DNA of 64,000 nucleotides, from positions 2,969,649-3,033,648 of the forward strand of contig NW_020954557.1 of assembly GCF_900497805.2 (NCBI RefSeq). The letters run 5' to 3'. Under the pieces are notes generated by a model. The model was given only the letters and a program-made list of their open reading frames with translations, was not told the origin of the DNA and did not search any database. This document shows positions 1-16,519 of the stretch, piece by piece. The translations under genes were made by a program, and so were the position numbers. Each line of letters starts with the position of its first letter. The stretch's first letter is position 1. Source of the DNA: Vombatus ursinus. Its lineage: Eukaryota > Chordata > Mammalia > Diprotodontia > Vombatidae.

Positions 1-983
1 TGAAGTAATATCAATACTGAACATATATGTACCACATATTATAGCATCTAAATTCTTGAAGGAAAAGTTCAATGAGTTACGAGAGTAAATAGACAGTAAA
101 ACTACACTAGTAGGGGATCTCAATTTACTCTTCTCAGACCTAGATAAATCTAACCATAAAATATACGAGGAAGAGGCTAAGGACATGAATAGAATTTTGG
201 AAAAGTTAGATATCATAGACCACTGTAGAAAACTTAATGTGAATAGAAAAGAATATACCTATTTCTCAGTTCTGCATGGTGCCTTAACAAAAATTGCCCA
301 TGAATTAGGGCATAAAACCTCACAAACAAATGAAGAAAGCAAGAATCTGTGCACATGACAGATTTTTTTTCTTATTTTGTATTTAAGTTTTAATATTTAA
401 GCATATGTTTTCTTTTTCTATTCTTATTTTGTATTTAAGTTTTAGCATTTAGGTCTATTTTTTTGTATTTAAGTTTAAAATAAAAATTATGCTTTTTTTC
501 TTTTCTTATTTTGTATTATTTTAGTTTTAGGATTTAAGTTGATTTCTTTTTTTTAATTTTGTATTTGTTTACATTTTTAAAAAAAATTACCAAAGAAAAG
601 AAAGCAAGAATCTTAAATGTATCTTTTTTTCTGACTATAATACAATAAAATTATATTCACCAAAGGGCCTTTGAGGCATAGATTTAAAATTGTAAACTAA
701 ATAATCTAACCCCAAAGAATGATTGGGTCACAGTAATACTTCTTCTAGGTCTGTACTCCAAAGAGATCATAAAAATGGTAAAAGGACCCACATGTACAAA
801 AATATTTATAGCAGCTCTTTTTGTGGTGGCCAAGAATTGGAAATTGAGGGGATATCCATAAATTGAGGAATGACTCAACAAGTTGTGGCATATGAATGAA
901 ATGGAATACTATTATGCTATAAGAAATGATGAACTGGCGGACTTCAGAAAAATCTGGTAAGACTTCTATGAACTGATGCTGAG
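1..983 (+). mobile_element. LINE-1, internally deleted copy
   Basis: Positions 1-348 and 614-733 match, in sense orientation, the endonuclease part of ORF2 of the antisense LINE-1 at 2,175-8,340 (compare 5,450-5,870). Near 734 the sequence jumps to the LINE-1 3' region ("aggtctgtactccaaagag"), which runs to 983. Most of ORF2 is therefore missing between an endonuclease segment and a 3' segment. A 249-bp block at 349-597 interrupts the element. Many stops are present, so it is dead. The left end lies outside the window. Confidence 0.85.
349..597. repeat. T-rich insertion with internal repeats, flanked by 16-bp direct repeats
   Basis: This block interrupts the LINE-1 ORF2 sequence. The same 16 bases (aagaaagcaagaatct) occur exactly at 333-348 and 598-613, as expected for a target-site duplication, and the LINE-1 reading continues on the far side. 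Inside, a unit resembling "cttattttgtatttaagttt" recurs imperfectly at about 372, 425, 461 and 506. No poly(A) tail abuts either repeat cleanly and no family is recognised. Confidence 0.7.
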
Positions 984-1097
984 CGGTCCTGGAGTCAGGA
1001 GGACCTGAGTTCAAATCCTGCCTCAAACACTTGACACTTACTAGCTGTGTAACTCTGGATAAGTCACTTAACCCCATTGCTTAGCCAAAAAAAAAGT
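984..1097 (+). mobile_element. Short tRNA-related marsupial SINE, 5'-truncated
   Basis: It reads "cctggagtcaggaggacctg", then the body "cttactagctgtgtaactct" and "aagtcacttaacccca", and ends in an A9 tail at 1,088-1,096. This matches the short marsupial SINE that lacks the Mar-1 3' part. The 5' head is missing. It sits at the broken 3' end of the LINE-1 and the LINE-1 does not resume after it. Confidence 0.8.
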
Positions 1098-2174
1098 TTT
1101 AGTTATAATAAAGTAAGTGGCTATTTGTGTTGGTATTGATTATACTCCCTATTACTTTTTTCCAGGAATAATAAGGTCCATGATCTGTTCTAATCATTTA
1201 TTACATTCCCTCTTTCAGATATTTTGAGATTTGATCCCTTGATGACTTAAAAATTCTGTGTGGCATAACTGCTCTTTTATTTATTTTCTTTAGTGACATT
1301 CCAACTTCCTCATGTAGCACATTTGGTTCCATCTTTATTAATAAAGAAAGTGATTTGTTGCAGAAATCTTGACAAATCTTTTCCATCTTTTGTCTGTTAT
1401 TCTTGTTTCAATTTCATCTTTAAATGGTCTTGGGACATGGGGCTTTAATTGTGTCTGAATCCAAGCTTTCCATAAACTGATCTTTTCCCTTCACTGCTTC
1501 TTGCTAATTTATGAAGTTAGTCTGCTGATGATACTTCACAGTCCTCCAAACATTTTTAAAATTAGTGTAGATTCTAAACTATGCCCTTGGTTTCTATATC
1601 TCTCCATTTTGCAAAGAGAGCAAGAATTTGTTGGCTTAGGCAATTTATAGGTTATTCTTAGCTTCCTCTTTGTATTAAATACTTCACTTGCATAAAACAT
1701 GCATAAAATATTAAACTAGCATGAAAATGATGATTGATTATTGATATCTGATCCTTTATCCATTTGCCATTTTCTATGTCAATTTCTTATTTAAATAATT
1801 TGGGTTGAAACTACTTTCTTGTATATGATAACTTCTCATTTTTTATGCTTGTAGTTTGGTGTTGCCTTTGATCTTTTTTCCCCCTGGGAAATTTATAGTT
1901 TAACTATACACAGATAACTGAATTAGTAACAAGTTGTTTATTTTCTGTCAAGGTATAGTGATATTCTTTTTTTTATGGTATTTGAGGATTATTATGTCCA
2001 GTGTCTTGAAACTGTACTTAAATAATGTATTTATGATATATAGTTGAGAAACCTCTTGTTTCTTGATTCTGAGCCAAGTTTTTCAAGATATTTTTCATGG
2101 TATCCTCCTATGTCACATTTTCATTGAAGGCACCATGCATTAACATATATGTTAATATCACTGCTTCTTAAGAT
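1098..2174. other. Unassigned AT-rich interval
   Basis: No gene or recognised repeat. On the - strand 1,560-1,200 has long runs without stops (61 codons ending near 1,201, lysine-rich), broken by stops upstream. It could be an old retrocopy or transposon remnant, but I match no family. Confidence 0.4.
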
Positions 2175-5100
2175 CCATCCTTTTTAAAAAATATTATTTT
2201 TCCAGTTATACATAGAGACAATTTTTAACATTCATTTTGTTTTTTTAATTTAAAGTTTAATAGCATTTTATTTTTCCCCTAGTTACATGTCAAGAACATT
2301 TTAGCATTATTTGTATAAGATTTTGAGTTCCAAATTATTCTCTGAAAATGGTAGACAGTTTGATATAGTTTATTCATGTGCTATCATGTAAAAATATTTC
2401 AATATTAGTCACAGTTGTGAAACAAGAAACAGATCAAAAGAAAAAAATGCAAGAAAGAATAAAGTAAATGAAAAAAATATGCTTTGATCTGTGTTCAGAA
2501 TCCATTAGTTCTTTTTCTGGATGTGGATAGCATTTTCCTTCATGAGCACTTTATACTTGTCTTGGATCATTGTGTTGCTGAGAAGAGCTGAGTCATTCAT
2601 AGTTTATCATCACATAATGTTGCTGATATTGTATACAATCTTTTCCTGGTTCTGCTCATTTCATTTTGCATCAGTTCATACTAGTCTTCCCAGGTTTTTC
2701 TAAAATCTGCCTGTTCATCATTTCTTATTGCACAATAGCATTCCCTGTATACCACAGCTTGTTCAGCCACTCGCCAATTGATGGTCATCCCCGCAATTTC
2801 CAATATTTTCCCACAATGCAAAGGGCGGCTATAAATATTTTTGCACTTCTTCATATGCCTATAGATGGCTTTGATTTCTTCATCTGAAAACTGCCTATTC
2901 ATATCCTTTGAACATTTATCAATTGGAGAATGGCTTGCATTTTTATAAATTTGACTCTGTTCTCTATATATCTGAGAAATGAAACCTTTATCACAGGCAC
3001 TTGCTATAAAGAATATTTTTCAACCTTCTGATTTCCTTCTAATCTTGATTGTATTGGTCTTGTTTACACAAAAGCCTTTTAACTTAATAGAATTAAAACT
3101 ATCTATTTTACGTTTCATAATACTCTCTATCTCTTGTTTGGTCATGAATTCTTCACCTCATCATAGATCTGACAGGTAGATTATTCCCTGCTCTTCTAAT
3201 ATACTTATGGTGTCACCTTTTATGTCTAAATCATGCACTCATTTTGATCTTATCTTGTTTTACGGTGTGATTTATTGTTCTATACCTAGTTTGTGTCCTA
3301 TCATTCTAGTTTTACCAGCAGTTTTTGTCAAATAGTGAGTTCTTATCCCAAAATCTGGGGTCTTTGGGTTTGTCAAACACTAGATTACTATGGTTGTTGA
3401 CTGCTGTGTTTTGGGTACCTACTGCTTTATAATGTAGTTTGAGTTCTGGTATTGCTATGCTACCTTCCTTTGTATTTTTTTTCATTAATTCCCTTGATAT
3501 TGACCTTTTGTTCTTCCACATGAATATTGTTATTTTTTTTTAGCTCTATAAGATAATTTTTGGTAATTTGATTGGTGTAGCATTGAATAAGTAAATTAGT
3601 TTAGGCAGAATTGTCATTTTTATTATATTGGTTTGGCCTACCCATGAGCAATGGATATTTTCCCAATTGTTTAGATCTGACTTTATTTTGTATGGAAAAT
3701 GTTTTGTAACTGTGTTCATAGTTGCTGGGTCTGTCTTGGCAGGTAGATTCTCAAGTATTTTATATTGTTTACCATTGTTTTAAAGGGAATTTCTCTTTCT
3801 ATCTCTTGCTATTGGGCTTTATTGGTTTTATAAAATAATGCTAGTGATTTATGTGGGTTTATCTTATATACTGCAACTTTGCTAAAGTTGTTAATTATTT
3901 CAAGTAAATTTTTAGTTAATGCTCTAAGTCCTCTAAGTATGTCATCATATTATTTACAAAGAGTGATAGTTTTGTTTCCTCATTGTCTAGTATATTTCAT
4001 TCTGTTTTTTTTCCTTTTTTTATTGTTACCACTAACATTTCTAGTACCATATTGAATGATAGGGGTGATAATGGGCATTCTTCTTCATCCTTGTTCTTAT
4101 TGGGAAGGCTTCTAGCTGATTACCATTACATATAATGCTGGTTTTAGATAGATACTGCTTATCATTTTAAGGAATGCTCCCTTTATTCCTATGCTCTCTA
4201 GTGTTTTTAATAGGAAAGGATGCTGTATTTTGTCAAAAGATCTTTCAGCATCTATTAAGATAATCATATGATTTCTCTTGGTTTTGTTATTGATATTGCC
4301 AATTATGCTGATAGTTTCCCTAATATTGAATCAACCTTGCATTCCTTGTATAAATCCCACCTGGTCATAGTGTGTAATTCTTGTGATATATTGTTAGTCT
4401 TTTGTCCAACATTTTTGCATCTATATTCACTAGGGAAATTGGTATAATTTTCTTTCTCTGTTTTAACTCTTTCTGCTTCAGGTATCAGCACCATATTTGT
4501 GTCATAAAAAGAGTTTGGTAGGATTCTTTCACCTATTTTTCCAAATAGTTTATATAATATTGGAATTACTTGTTTTTTAAATGTTTGGTAGAATTCACTT
4601 ATAAACCCATCTGGCCCTGAGGATTTTTTCCTAGGGAGTTCATTAATGGATTGTTCAATTTCTTTTTCTAAGATGGAGTTATTTAGGCATTCTATTTCCT
4701 GATCTGTTAATGCAGTTAATTTTTATTTTTGTAAATATTCATCAGTTTTGCTTAGATTGGCAGATTTTTTGCCATATAATTAGATAAAATATTTCCTAAT
4801 AATTGCTTTAATTTTATCTTTATTGGTAGTGATTTCACCTTTTTCATTTTTAATACTAGATATTTGGTTTTCTTCTTTTTTTAAATCAAATTAACCAATG
4901 GTGTATCTCTCTGACTGTTTTTTTTTCATTAAACCAGCTCCAAGATTTATTAGCTCAATAATTGTTGTTTTTTAAACTTTCAATCTTATTAATCTCACCT
5001 TTGATTTTCAGGATTTCCAATTGGGCTCCCAATTGGGGATTTTTAATTTGTTCTTTTTCTAGTTTTTTTAGTTATGTGCTTCAATTCATTGATCTGTTCT

Positions 5101-5260
5101 TTTTCCATTTTGTTGGGGTAAAAATTTAGAGAAATAAATTTTCCCCTAAGTACTGCTTTGGCTGCATCCCATAAATTTTGGTATGTTGTCTCATTGTTGT
5201 CATTCTCTTTATTGAAATTGATTGTTTCTATGACTTGTTCTTTGACCCACTTATTTTTTT

Positions 5261-5407
5261 ATTTTTTTTTTGGCTAGGCAATGGGGTTAAGTGACTTGCC
5301 CAGGATCACACAGCTAGTAAGTGTTATGTGTCTGAGGTCAGATTTGAACTCAGGTCCTCCTGAATCCAGAGTTGGTGCTCTATCCACTGTGCCACCTAGC
5401 TGCCCCA
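5261..5407 (-). mobile_element. Short tRNA-related SINE inserted in LINE-1
   Basis: Poly(T) at about 5,261-5,270 is the antisense tail. It is followed by "aagtgacttgcccaggatca" and ends at the head "gccacctagctgcccc". The flanks acccact(t/g)attttttt at 5,245-5,260 and 5,408-5,423 match at 15 of 16 bases, a target-site duplication. The SINE is thus younger than the host LINE-1. Confidence 0.9.
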
Positions 5408-5754
5408 ACCCACTGATTTTTTTAGGGTTAGATTATTTAGTTTCCAATTAATTTTTAGTCTATACTTCCACTGACCTTTGTTGAACATAATTTTATTGCA
5501 TTATGATCTGAAAAGAATACATTTAATATTTCTGCCTTTTTACATTTGATTTTGAGGTTTTTATGCTTTATTACATGGTCAGTTTTTGTGTAGGTGCCAT
5601 GTGCTACAGAGAAAATGTATATTCTTTTCTGTTTCCTTTCAGTTTTCTCCAAAGGTCTGTCACATCTAACTTTTCTAATATTCTATTTACCTCCTTAATT
5701 TCTTTTTTGTTTATTTTTTGGTTGGATTTATTGAGTTCTGAGAGGACAGTTGAG

Positions 5755-5771
5755 CCCCCCCCCCCCCCCCC
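5755..5771. repeat. Poly(C) run of 17
   Basis: Seventeen C in a row on the + strand inside the antisense LINE-1 endonuclease sequence. In the - frame it gives a glycine run where the family normally has a GDxN-type segment. Such runs are prone to length errors in sequencing, so the exact count is uncertain. Confidence 0.9.
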
Positions 5772-8358
5772 GACTAGTATAATATTTCTGTCTATTTCTT
5801 CTTGTAACTCACTTAACTTTTCCTGTAAGAATTTTGATGCTGTACCCCTTGGTGCATATATCTTTAGTATTGATATTGCTTTGTTGTTTATGGTACCTTC
5901 TAGCAAGGTGTAGTTTCCTTCTTTATCTCTTTTAATTAGATCTGTTTCTGCTTTTACTTTGTCTGAGATCAGATTTTCTACCCCTGTTTTTTTTTTAAAC
6001 TTCAGCTGAAGCATAATAGATTCAGCTCCAGCCCCTTACCTATACTCTGTGTGTCTCTCTCTGCTTCAAGTGTGTTTCTTGTAAACAACATATTGTAGGA
6101 TTCTGGTTTTTGATCCATTCTGATATCCACTTCTGTTTTATGGGAGAGTTCATGCCATTCACATTCACAGTTATGCTTACTGTGTATTTTGCTCCATCCT
6201 ATTCTTCTTCCTGTTTGTCCTCTCTCTCCTTAGTCCTCTCTCCTCCTTTCCCTCTTCACTAGTGTTTTGCTTCTGTTTACCACCTTCCCTTATCTGCCCT
6301 CCCTTCTGTCATTCCCCACCACTTACTTGATCTCCTCCCCTCCTACTTCCTTTTTAGGTAAAATAGATTCCTATATGCAACTGATTGTGTATATTATTCC
6401 CTTTTTGAGCCAATACTGATGAGAGTAAAGTTCAAGTAATGCTCATTGCCCAACCTCCCATCTTCCCCTCCTCTGTAATAGGTCTTTCGCACCTCTTCAT
6501 GTGAAATAATTTACCCCATTCTACCTCTTCCTTCCTTCTGTACCATTGTACTTCTCTTTCTCATCCCTTAATTTTTTCTGTCATTCCCTCAAATTCAACT
6601 TTACACCCATACTCTCTGTCTATGTATAATCCTTCTAGTTGTACTATTAGTGATACAATTTCAAAAAAAAATTACAAATATCATCTTCCCATACAGAGAT
6701 GTAAATAGTTTAGTTATGTTGAATCCCTTATGTCTTCTTCTCCCTTTTTACCTGTTTTTTTTTTTTCTTTTGGGTCTTGACATTGGAGGTCAAATTTTTG
6801 GTTTAGCTCTGGTCTCCTTCTGAAAGCTTGAAATCCTCTATTTAATTGAATGACTATTTTTTCCCCTTGATGTATTATACTTAATTTTGCCAGGTAAGTG
6901 ATTCTTGGTTGTAGCCCTAGTTCCTTTGCCTTCAGGAACATCATGTTTTATGACCTCCAGTCTTTTAATGTTGCAGCTGTGTAATACTGATTGTGACTCT
7001 CCAATATTTGAATTGTTTCTCTCTAGTCACTTGTAGTATTTTTTCCTTGACCTGATAGTTCTGAAATTTGGCTTTAATGTTCCTTGGAGTTTTTATTTTG
7101 GGATGTTTTTCTTGATGTTATTGATGGATTTTTTAAATTTTGCCCTGTGGGCCTAGGTCTTGCTGTTTTTTCATTCTTTTGAATTTGATTGATCTTGATG
7201 TCTCATAGAGTCATTAGCTTCCACTTGCCCAATTCTAACTTTTAAGGAGTTGTTTTCCCCAGTTAACTTTTGTATTTTCTTTTCCATTTGTCCAGTTGTG
7301 CTTTTTAAGCAGTCATTTTCTTTTTCCAAGCTGTTGACTCTTTTTTCATAATTCTCTTACACCACTCTCATTTCCTTTCTCAATTTTTCTTCTACCTCAC
7401 TTATGTGATTTTAAGCTCCTTTTTTAGCTCTTCCATGAGTTCTTTCTGGGCTAGAGACCCCTTCCCATTTTTCTTTTGGGTTTTTAGGTGTTTTGACATT
7501 GTTGTCCTCTTCTGAGTTGGTGTCTTGGTCTTCCCTGTCACCATAATAACTTTCTATGGTCGTATTCTATTTTTGTTGTTTTTTGCTCATCCTTTTTTGG
7601 GAGCTTTCCCCCTTTCTTTTAAATTTGATCTCTGCTTCAAGGGTGGAAGGGGCTCTGTCTCAGGTTTCTTGTGCCCATGGCTGCAGACCCTGGCTGTTTA
7701 CCTGGTGCTGTGCTGATGCTGCCCTGAGGCCCATTAAGATTCCTTGTGTCTGCTGCTATATTGAGGAAGTGAGGTGGAAAGTGGCTGGTGCTGCTGGGGG
7801 CCATGACAGTTTACCTGGTGCTGAACTGGGGTCCCAGTGGTAGACTCTGGCATGTGCTGAGGCTGGGTAGGGGTTTTTCTGCATTTCCACAGGGCTACAT
7901 TGAAGCATGTGGAAGTCTGGCTGCTGGAGGATGCCTCTTTGTCTGGGCTACTCTGAAGCACTTGGTGGTTTGTGAAGTTAGAGTCTGTTAGTTCCCCTGG
8001 CTACACTAAGGCACATGGCAGGGGTTGGAGGAAGACAGTCCTGGTGTTGGTGTTAGCCTGCCGCACCACACTGGTGCTCAGGATCTCCCACTGGTTTGCT
8101 GATGTGAGGCTTGTTGCTGGCTTGCTGGCATGCTTCCTGTCCTGGATTGTGCTCTCCTTTTACCCAAATGAGACAGACCTTTCTTGCTGATTTTCCAAGT
8201 GTCCTGGGCTAAAAGACTGCTTTACTCCATCTTTCCACTGGCTCCACTGTTCTGGAGTGCTATTTTATGGTTGATTGGAGATGAATATGGGAGAGCTATA
8301 GCAATTTACTGCTTATTCCACCATCTTGGCTCCTGGAAGTCCTCAATATTCATTACAA

Positions 8359-9540
8359 TTTTTTTTAGTTCCAAATTTCTCCCTCCCTCCCTCCCTCTCC
8401 ACCCCTTTCTTAAGATGGTAAGCAATTTGATATAGGTTATGTATGTGCAATCATGTAAAACATATTTCTATATTAGTCACATTGTAAAAGAAGAAATAGA
8501 CCAAAAAAAAGAACCTTGAGAAAATAAAGTGAAAATAATATGCTTTGATCTGAATTCAGATTCCATCAATTCTCTCTCTGAGTGTGGATAGCATTATCCA
8601 TTGTGAGTCCTTTGGAATTGTCTTAAATCATTATATTGCTGAGAAGGGCTAAGTCCATCAAAGTTGATCATTACACAATGTTGCTATTATTGTGTACAAT
8701 ATTCTCCTGGTTCTGTTTACTTCATTTTGCATGAGTTCATATAAGCCTTTCCAGATTTTCCTGAAATCTGCCTGCTGATCATTTCTTATAATACAATAGT
8801 TTCCATTACATTCATATATCACAACTTATTCAGCCATTCCCCAATTGATGGGCATCCCCTCAGTTTCCAATTCTTTGCTGCCACAAAAAGAGTTGCTATA
8901 AATATTTTTTTGTAATCTCATTGGGATGCATACCTAGTAGCAGCATTACTGAACCAAAGGATATGACACAGTTTGATTGCCCTTTGGACAATCCAATTTT
9001 GGGAAATTGAAATTGCTCTCCAGAATTGTTGGATCAGTTTAGAATTCCACCAACAGTGCATTAATGTCCCAATTTTCCCATATTTCCTCCAAAATTTAAC
9101 ATTTTCCTTTTCTGTCATATTAGACAATCTACCAGGGGTGTTTTAATTTGCATTTCTTTAATCAATAGTGATTTAGAACATTTCTTCATATGACTATAGA
9201 TAGCTTTGATTTCTTCATCTGAAAACTGCCTGTTTATATCCTTTAGTCTCTTATCAATTGCAGAATGATTTGTATTCTTATACATTTGACTCGGTTCTCT
9301 ATATATTTGAAAGATGAGTTATTTATCAGAGACACTTACTGTAAATATTGTTTCCCAGCATTCTGCTTTCCTTCTAATCTTGATTGCATTGGTTTTGTTT
9401 ATGCAAACCTTTTTAATTTGATATAATCAAAATTATCCACTTTACCTTTTGTAATACCATCTATCTCTTGTTTGGGCATAATGTCTTCCCTTCTCCATGG
9501 ATTCGACAGGTAAACTATTGTTTTCTCTCCTAATTTTCTT
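8359..9540 (-). mobile_element. LINE-1 3' end fragment, 5'-truncated
   Basis: It matches the 3' portion of the antisense LINE-1 at 2,175-3,200 (for example "tgaaaactgcctgtttatat" and "ctatctcttgtttgggcata"). T8 at 8,359-8,366 starts the antisense tail. It loses similarity near 9,535-9,540, immediately before a poly(T) run and the TSC1 retrocopy, which lies in the same orientation. Confidence 0.9.
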
Positions 9541-9545
9541 TGTCC

Positions 9546-10035
9546 TTTTTTTTTGAGAAACAGTTCAAAAAACATTTTCTATATGATTACTTTCCTGATC
9601 TTGCCATGGTGCTGATGTCCATTCTCTTTCTCTCTGGGTCTGTCTTTCTCTCTGTCTCTGTCTCTTTCCAAACTACCTTATAATTTTTTTAGGGGTGGTG
9701 CCTCATATTGCACAGGTTCATAGGATGCACTAATTTGGGAAAAGGAGGAAGAAAAGAAAGGCATTTATGAATACAAATTGGTCCTTTGTTTAGGTTGCAT
9801 TTCTAGGTAAAGAAAAGTGAAGTTTACGTGAGAGTCAGGAGAAAAGTCAAAGGCATTTCACTGGCAGATCCAAACATTCTTCTGCATTCCGTCTTTTGTC
9901 AAAAAGGAGCTCAGTCTTATTTCCATGCAAGAGCTAGCTACTCACACCTGGAAATATGAAATCTTTTATACTTGCATGCATGCCTCCCATTCTATATAAA
10001 GAATATGAAACTTAACACTGATTGACCATCATCCT
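9546..10035 (-). pseudogene. TSC1: Presumed 3' UTR and poly(A) tail of the TSC1 retrocopy
   Basis: It lies directly downstream, on the - strand, of the decayed hamartin stop region near 10,036. It has no repeat signature and ends at 9,546-9,554 in a T run, equal to a short poly(A) on the - strand. I see no AATAAA just before that run, so priming from an internal A-rich site or a truncated UTR is possible. Assignment as UTR is by position only, since I cannot align it to a real TSC1 3' UTR here. Confidence 0.55.
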
Positions 10036-14050
<4,015 letters not shown>

Positions 14051-14093
14051 TATCTTATGTGTGATGCTTGTTTTGATACACCCATTAAAACTT
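14051..14093 (-). pseudogene. TSC1: Possible 5' UTR of the TSC1 retrocopy
   Basis: On the - strand, "aaaacaagcatcacacataa" lies just upstream of the decayed start codon. Nothing else explains it. The true 5' limit is uncertain, and 14,093 is a guess based on where a weak possible target-site duplication (cattaaaa) appears. Confidence 0.35.
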
Positions 14094-14154
14094 CCACAGG
14101 TTCTTCATTTATGCCTCTACCAGACTTAATGTTACCAATAATTAATAGACAACC

Positions 14155-14384
14155 ACTTCTCCTCTTGGGCCTCAATTTCCTCATTTGACAAATGAGAGGG
14201 CTAGACTAGATGACCTCTAAGGTCTCTTCCAGCTTTAAATCCTGTGAATGAACCACTGTCTCCCCTCCCTTCACTTATTTACCTCTCCCAACTCCTCCAG
14301 CCTATGGTGCCACTTCATCTTTTGTATTTGCCTTGTGTATATTTTGCATATACTTAAATTTAATTTAAGGTCCTTGGGCCCTGG

Positions 14385-14421
<37 letters not shown>

Positions 14422-14460
14422 CCAGGGCTGTTGTGAGGAGAAAATGAAGATTAAACTTTG
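14155..14460 (+). repeat. MIR/Ther-type SINE piece, L2-like piece and (TA)n
   Basis: 14,160-14,250 has "gggcctcaatttcctcattt" and "ctagatgacctctaaggtct", a tail typical of marsupial MIR/Ther SINEs. 14,250-14,385 is L2-like but weak. (TA)n occupies 14,388-14,418. "cagggctgttgtgaggagaa" at 14,423 is another MIR-type fragment. Confidence 0.6.
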
Positions 14461-14646
14461 CTATTAATTATCATTAATGAACAAATATCCCATGAAATGG
14501 TATAACGTATTTCCTTTGGAATTACAATAATACCAATTCTGCCAGTTCTTTTACATGCTTCCCTAAGGATAATCTGCCAACCATCCTTCCATTTTTGTGT
14601 ATAGTAATCATGTGAATATTGATATGATTTTGATTCAGGTCCTTTA

Positions 14647-14861
14647 CAGAGGTTCTTCATCTAAGGTCTACACATTTCCAAGGGGTATGTGAACTTATAT
14701 TGAAAACAATTATCTTCATTTTCACTAATCCATAATTGAAATTTATTATTTTCTTAAATTATGAATATAGATAATGAACATTATTCTGAGGAAGTGTCCA
14801 TAGGCTTCAGCAGACTGTCAAAAGAGTTTATGACACACACGCAAAAGATTAAGAATCCCTG
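14647..14861 (+). mobile_element. hAT-type MITE, copy 1
   Basis: The ends are imperfect inverted repeats: "cagaggttcttcatct" on the left and, reverse-complemented, "cagggattcttaatct" on the right. The interior "aacattattctgaggaagtg" and "ccataggcttcagcagactg" match the copy at 43,476. Flanking 8-bp duplications are not convincing here. Non-autonomous, no coding capacity. Confidence 0.75.
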
Positions 14862-14912
14862 ATTTATTTGTATATTGATTCACTGATTGTTGAACAGGTT
14901 ACTCACATTTAG

Positions 14913-15166
14913 AGTTGTTGAGTCATTTCAGTCATACTTTACTCTTTGTGACCCCATTTGGGGTTTTCTTGGCAAAGATGCTAGAATGGCTTACCATTTC
15001 CTTCTCCAGCTTATTTTACAGATGAGTAATGGAGGCAAACAGAATTAAGTGACTTGTCCAGGGTCACACAGCTAATAAGAGTCTGAGGTCAGATTTGAAC
15101 TCAGGAAGATGAGTCTTTCTAACTACAGGCCTGGCACTCTATCCACTGTGCCATCTAGCTGCCTCC
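14913..15166 (-). mobile_element. Mar-1 SINE
   Basis: In antisense it shows the Bov-B/RTE-like 3' part ("tggggttttcttggcaaaga", "ccatttccttctccagc") followed by the tRNA-related part ("agtgacttgtccagggtcac") and the head "gccatctagctgcctc". Full length. Mar-1 is known as a marsupial CORE-SINE moved by RTE-type machinery. Confidence 0.92.
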
Positions 15167-16519
15167 ATATTTAGAGTACCAATAGTTGAAGGAATGATTT
15201 TAGATAGTCTACAAATTGTGTGATTTTTAGTATCTTTTGCCCCATTCGTGGTTTGGAAATAAATGCAAAAAAACTTTAAGCATACTTCTTTCCCAATACT
15301 TCCAAATGTTTTTACTCCTCAAATTTTCCAGGCTGTGCATTTAAAGCATAATTTCAGTATTCACTTCACAGAGTTTAGTCAGATATTCCAAATACTACTT
15401 TGAAAACCTATTAGTGGTTTCAAATGAGCTTTTAAAATTATTTTCTTGAAAATAAATCATGATTTGACAGAGGTAAACAAGTATACTTTAAAATTTGAGT
15501 GGGATATGAACTGGCAGAATTATGTCTGAAAGGATTAACAGTAGATTCAAAAGTCCTAGAGGGCTCATGACTCATGATGAATTTCTTCACATGTTCACAT
15601 CACTTGTTTAAATTTTACATCCTTTCTTCTCCTCAAAATGGTGTCCTTTGTTATCCAACACCCTCCAATTCTCCTTCTGAACTTTGACCCACTTTGGCTT
15701 CTGGACTACTTTTGGATTTTTTTTTTTTACCTTGCTCAGGGACTTGCTCATTTTAATAAATCAACTGTGCCATCACTCTCACCAAAGAAAGTGAGAGCCA
15801 TATTTAGTGATCGAATATAGTGGTTTGATTGACCCTGGGATAAATTGCAAGCACTGGAACTACCTGTCAGAAGATGAGTGAATATGGTTCCTCATTGAAT
15901 TAGAAAGAGATTTTAACCCATCTTCTTTGGACCTTGACTTGTAGTTGTAATAGAATATCAATTTGATAATATTCAGAAGCAGTCTAAAGTAGTGCTTCAT
16001 AATAGCACAGTGCAAACTCTATTTTAAATAGCCTAAATTGTTATGAGTTTGAAATATGTCTGTCTGTTAGCATTAAATCAATTCCTGTTTCATTAAGTAC
16101 AAAATTATACCATTTTCCTTCCTCACATTTCCTCCTTTATCTTTCATTGCTTGGCCTTCAGAGGCAGTATCACAGTGCTGCTAATACAAAATATGCCAGT
16201 AAACTTCAGCATCTGCTTCTCTTGCCAGTGGAAGCTCAGGTACTCCATTTCCCTACAATAGCACATGGGGATATTCAAAGTTTTAGTGTCTTAAATATCT
16301 GAAACATTCAGAATTTTTGCTAAATATTAAGGCTGATGAAAGTGATCTGGCAAACAGTCACATTCCTCTTGCCTGGGATATGGGATAACATGCTGGGAGA
16401 ATATAATCATAAAAATTTTAGACCTGGAAGGGACCTTAGAGAGTTATGAATTTTAGAGCTGTAAGGCATCAGTTTCCTTATTTTAGTGATTATCCATCTA
16501 CAAATAAGCTTGAGTTTCC
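15167..16519. other. Unassigned, AT-rich interval
   Basis: No gene, splice-bounded frame or clear repeat seen. It contains short polypyrimidine stretches (15,716-15,728) and no long open frame. Confidence 0.45.

Larger units (their letters stand above)
2175..8340 (-). mobile_element. Near full-length LINE-1 (about 6.1 kb), inactive
   Basis: Read on the - strand, the 5' end lies at about 8,340 with "tccaggagccaagatggtgg", a typical marsupial LINE-1 start. A GC-richer 5' UTR runs to about 7,560. ORF1 remnants follow: a lysine/glutamate-rich coiled coil (about 7,440-7,260) and the C-terminal domain (about 6,944-6,730). ORF2 starts near 6,185 with the endonuclease motif NVNGMNSPIKQKWISEW, then YAPRGTASKFLQEKL near 5,850. 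The reverse-transcriptase FADD box at 3,949-3,960 reads FVNN, so two catalytic aspartates are lost. Frameshifts and stops are numerous. A SINE is inserted at 5,261-5,407 and a 17-base C run lies in the endonuclease region. The 3' UTR ends near 2,175. It is complete in outline but cannot be autonomous. Confidence 0.92.

Noticed and set aside
40-360. Separate host gene at the left edge
   Set aside because: The text matches the LINE-1 endonuclease region seen in antisense at 5,450-5,870.
984-1097. tRNA gene
   Set aside because: tRNA-like words here and in about twenty other places belong to SINEs with A-tails. No cloverleaf with intact A and B boxes and a discriminator was found.
5604-6014. 136-codon - strand frame with a glycine run as a novel protein
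   Set aside because: It is the LINE-1 endonuclease region with a C-run expansion.
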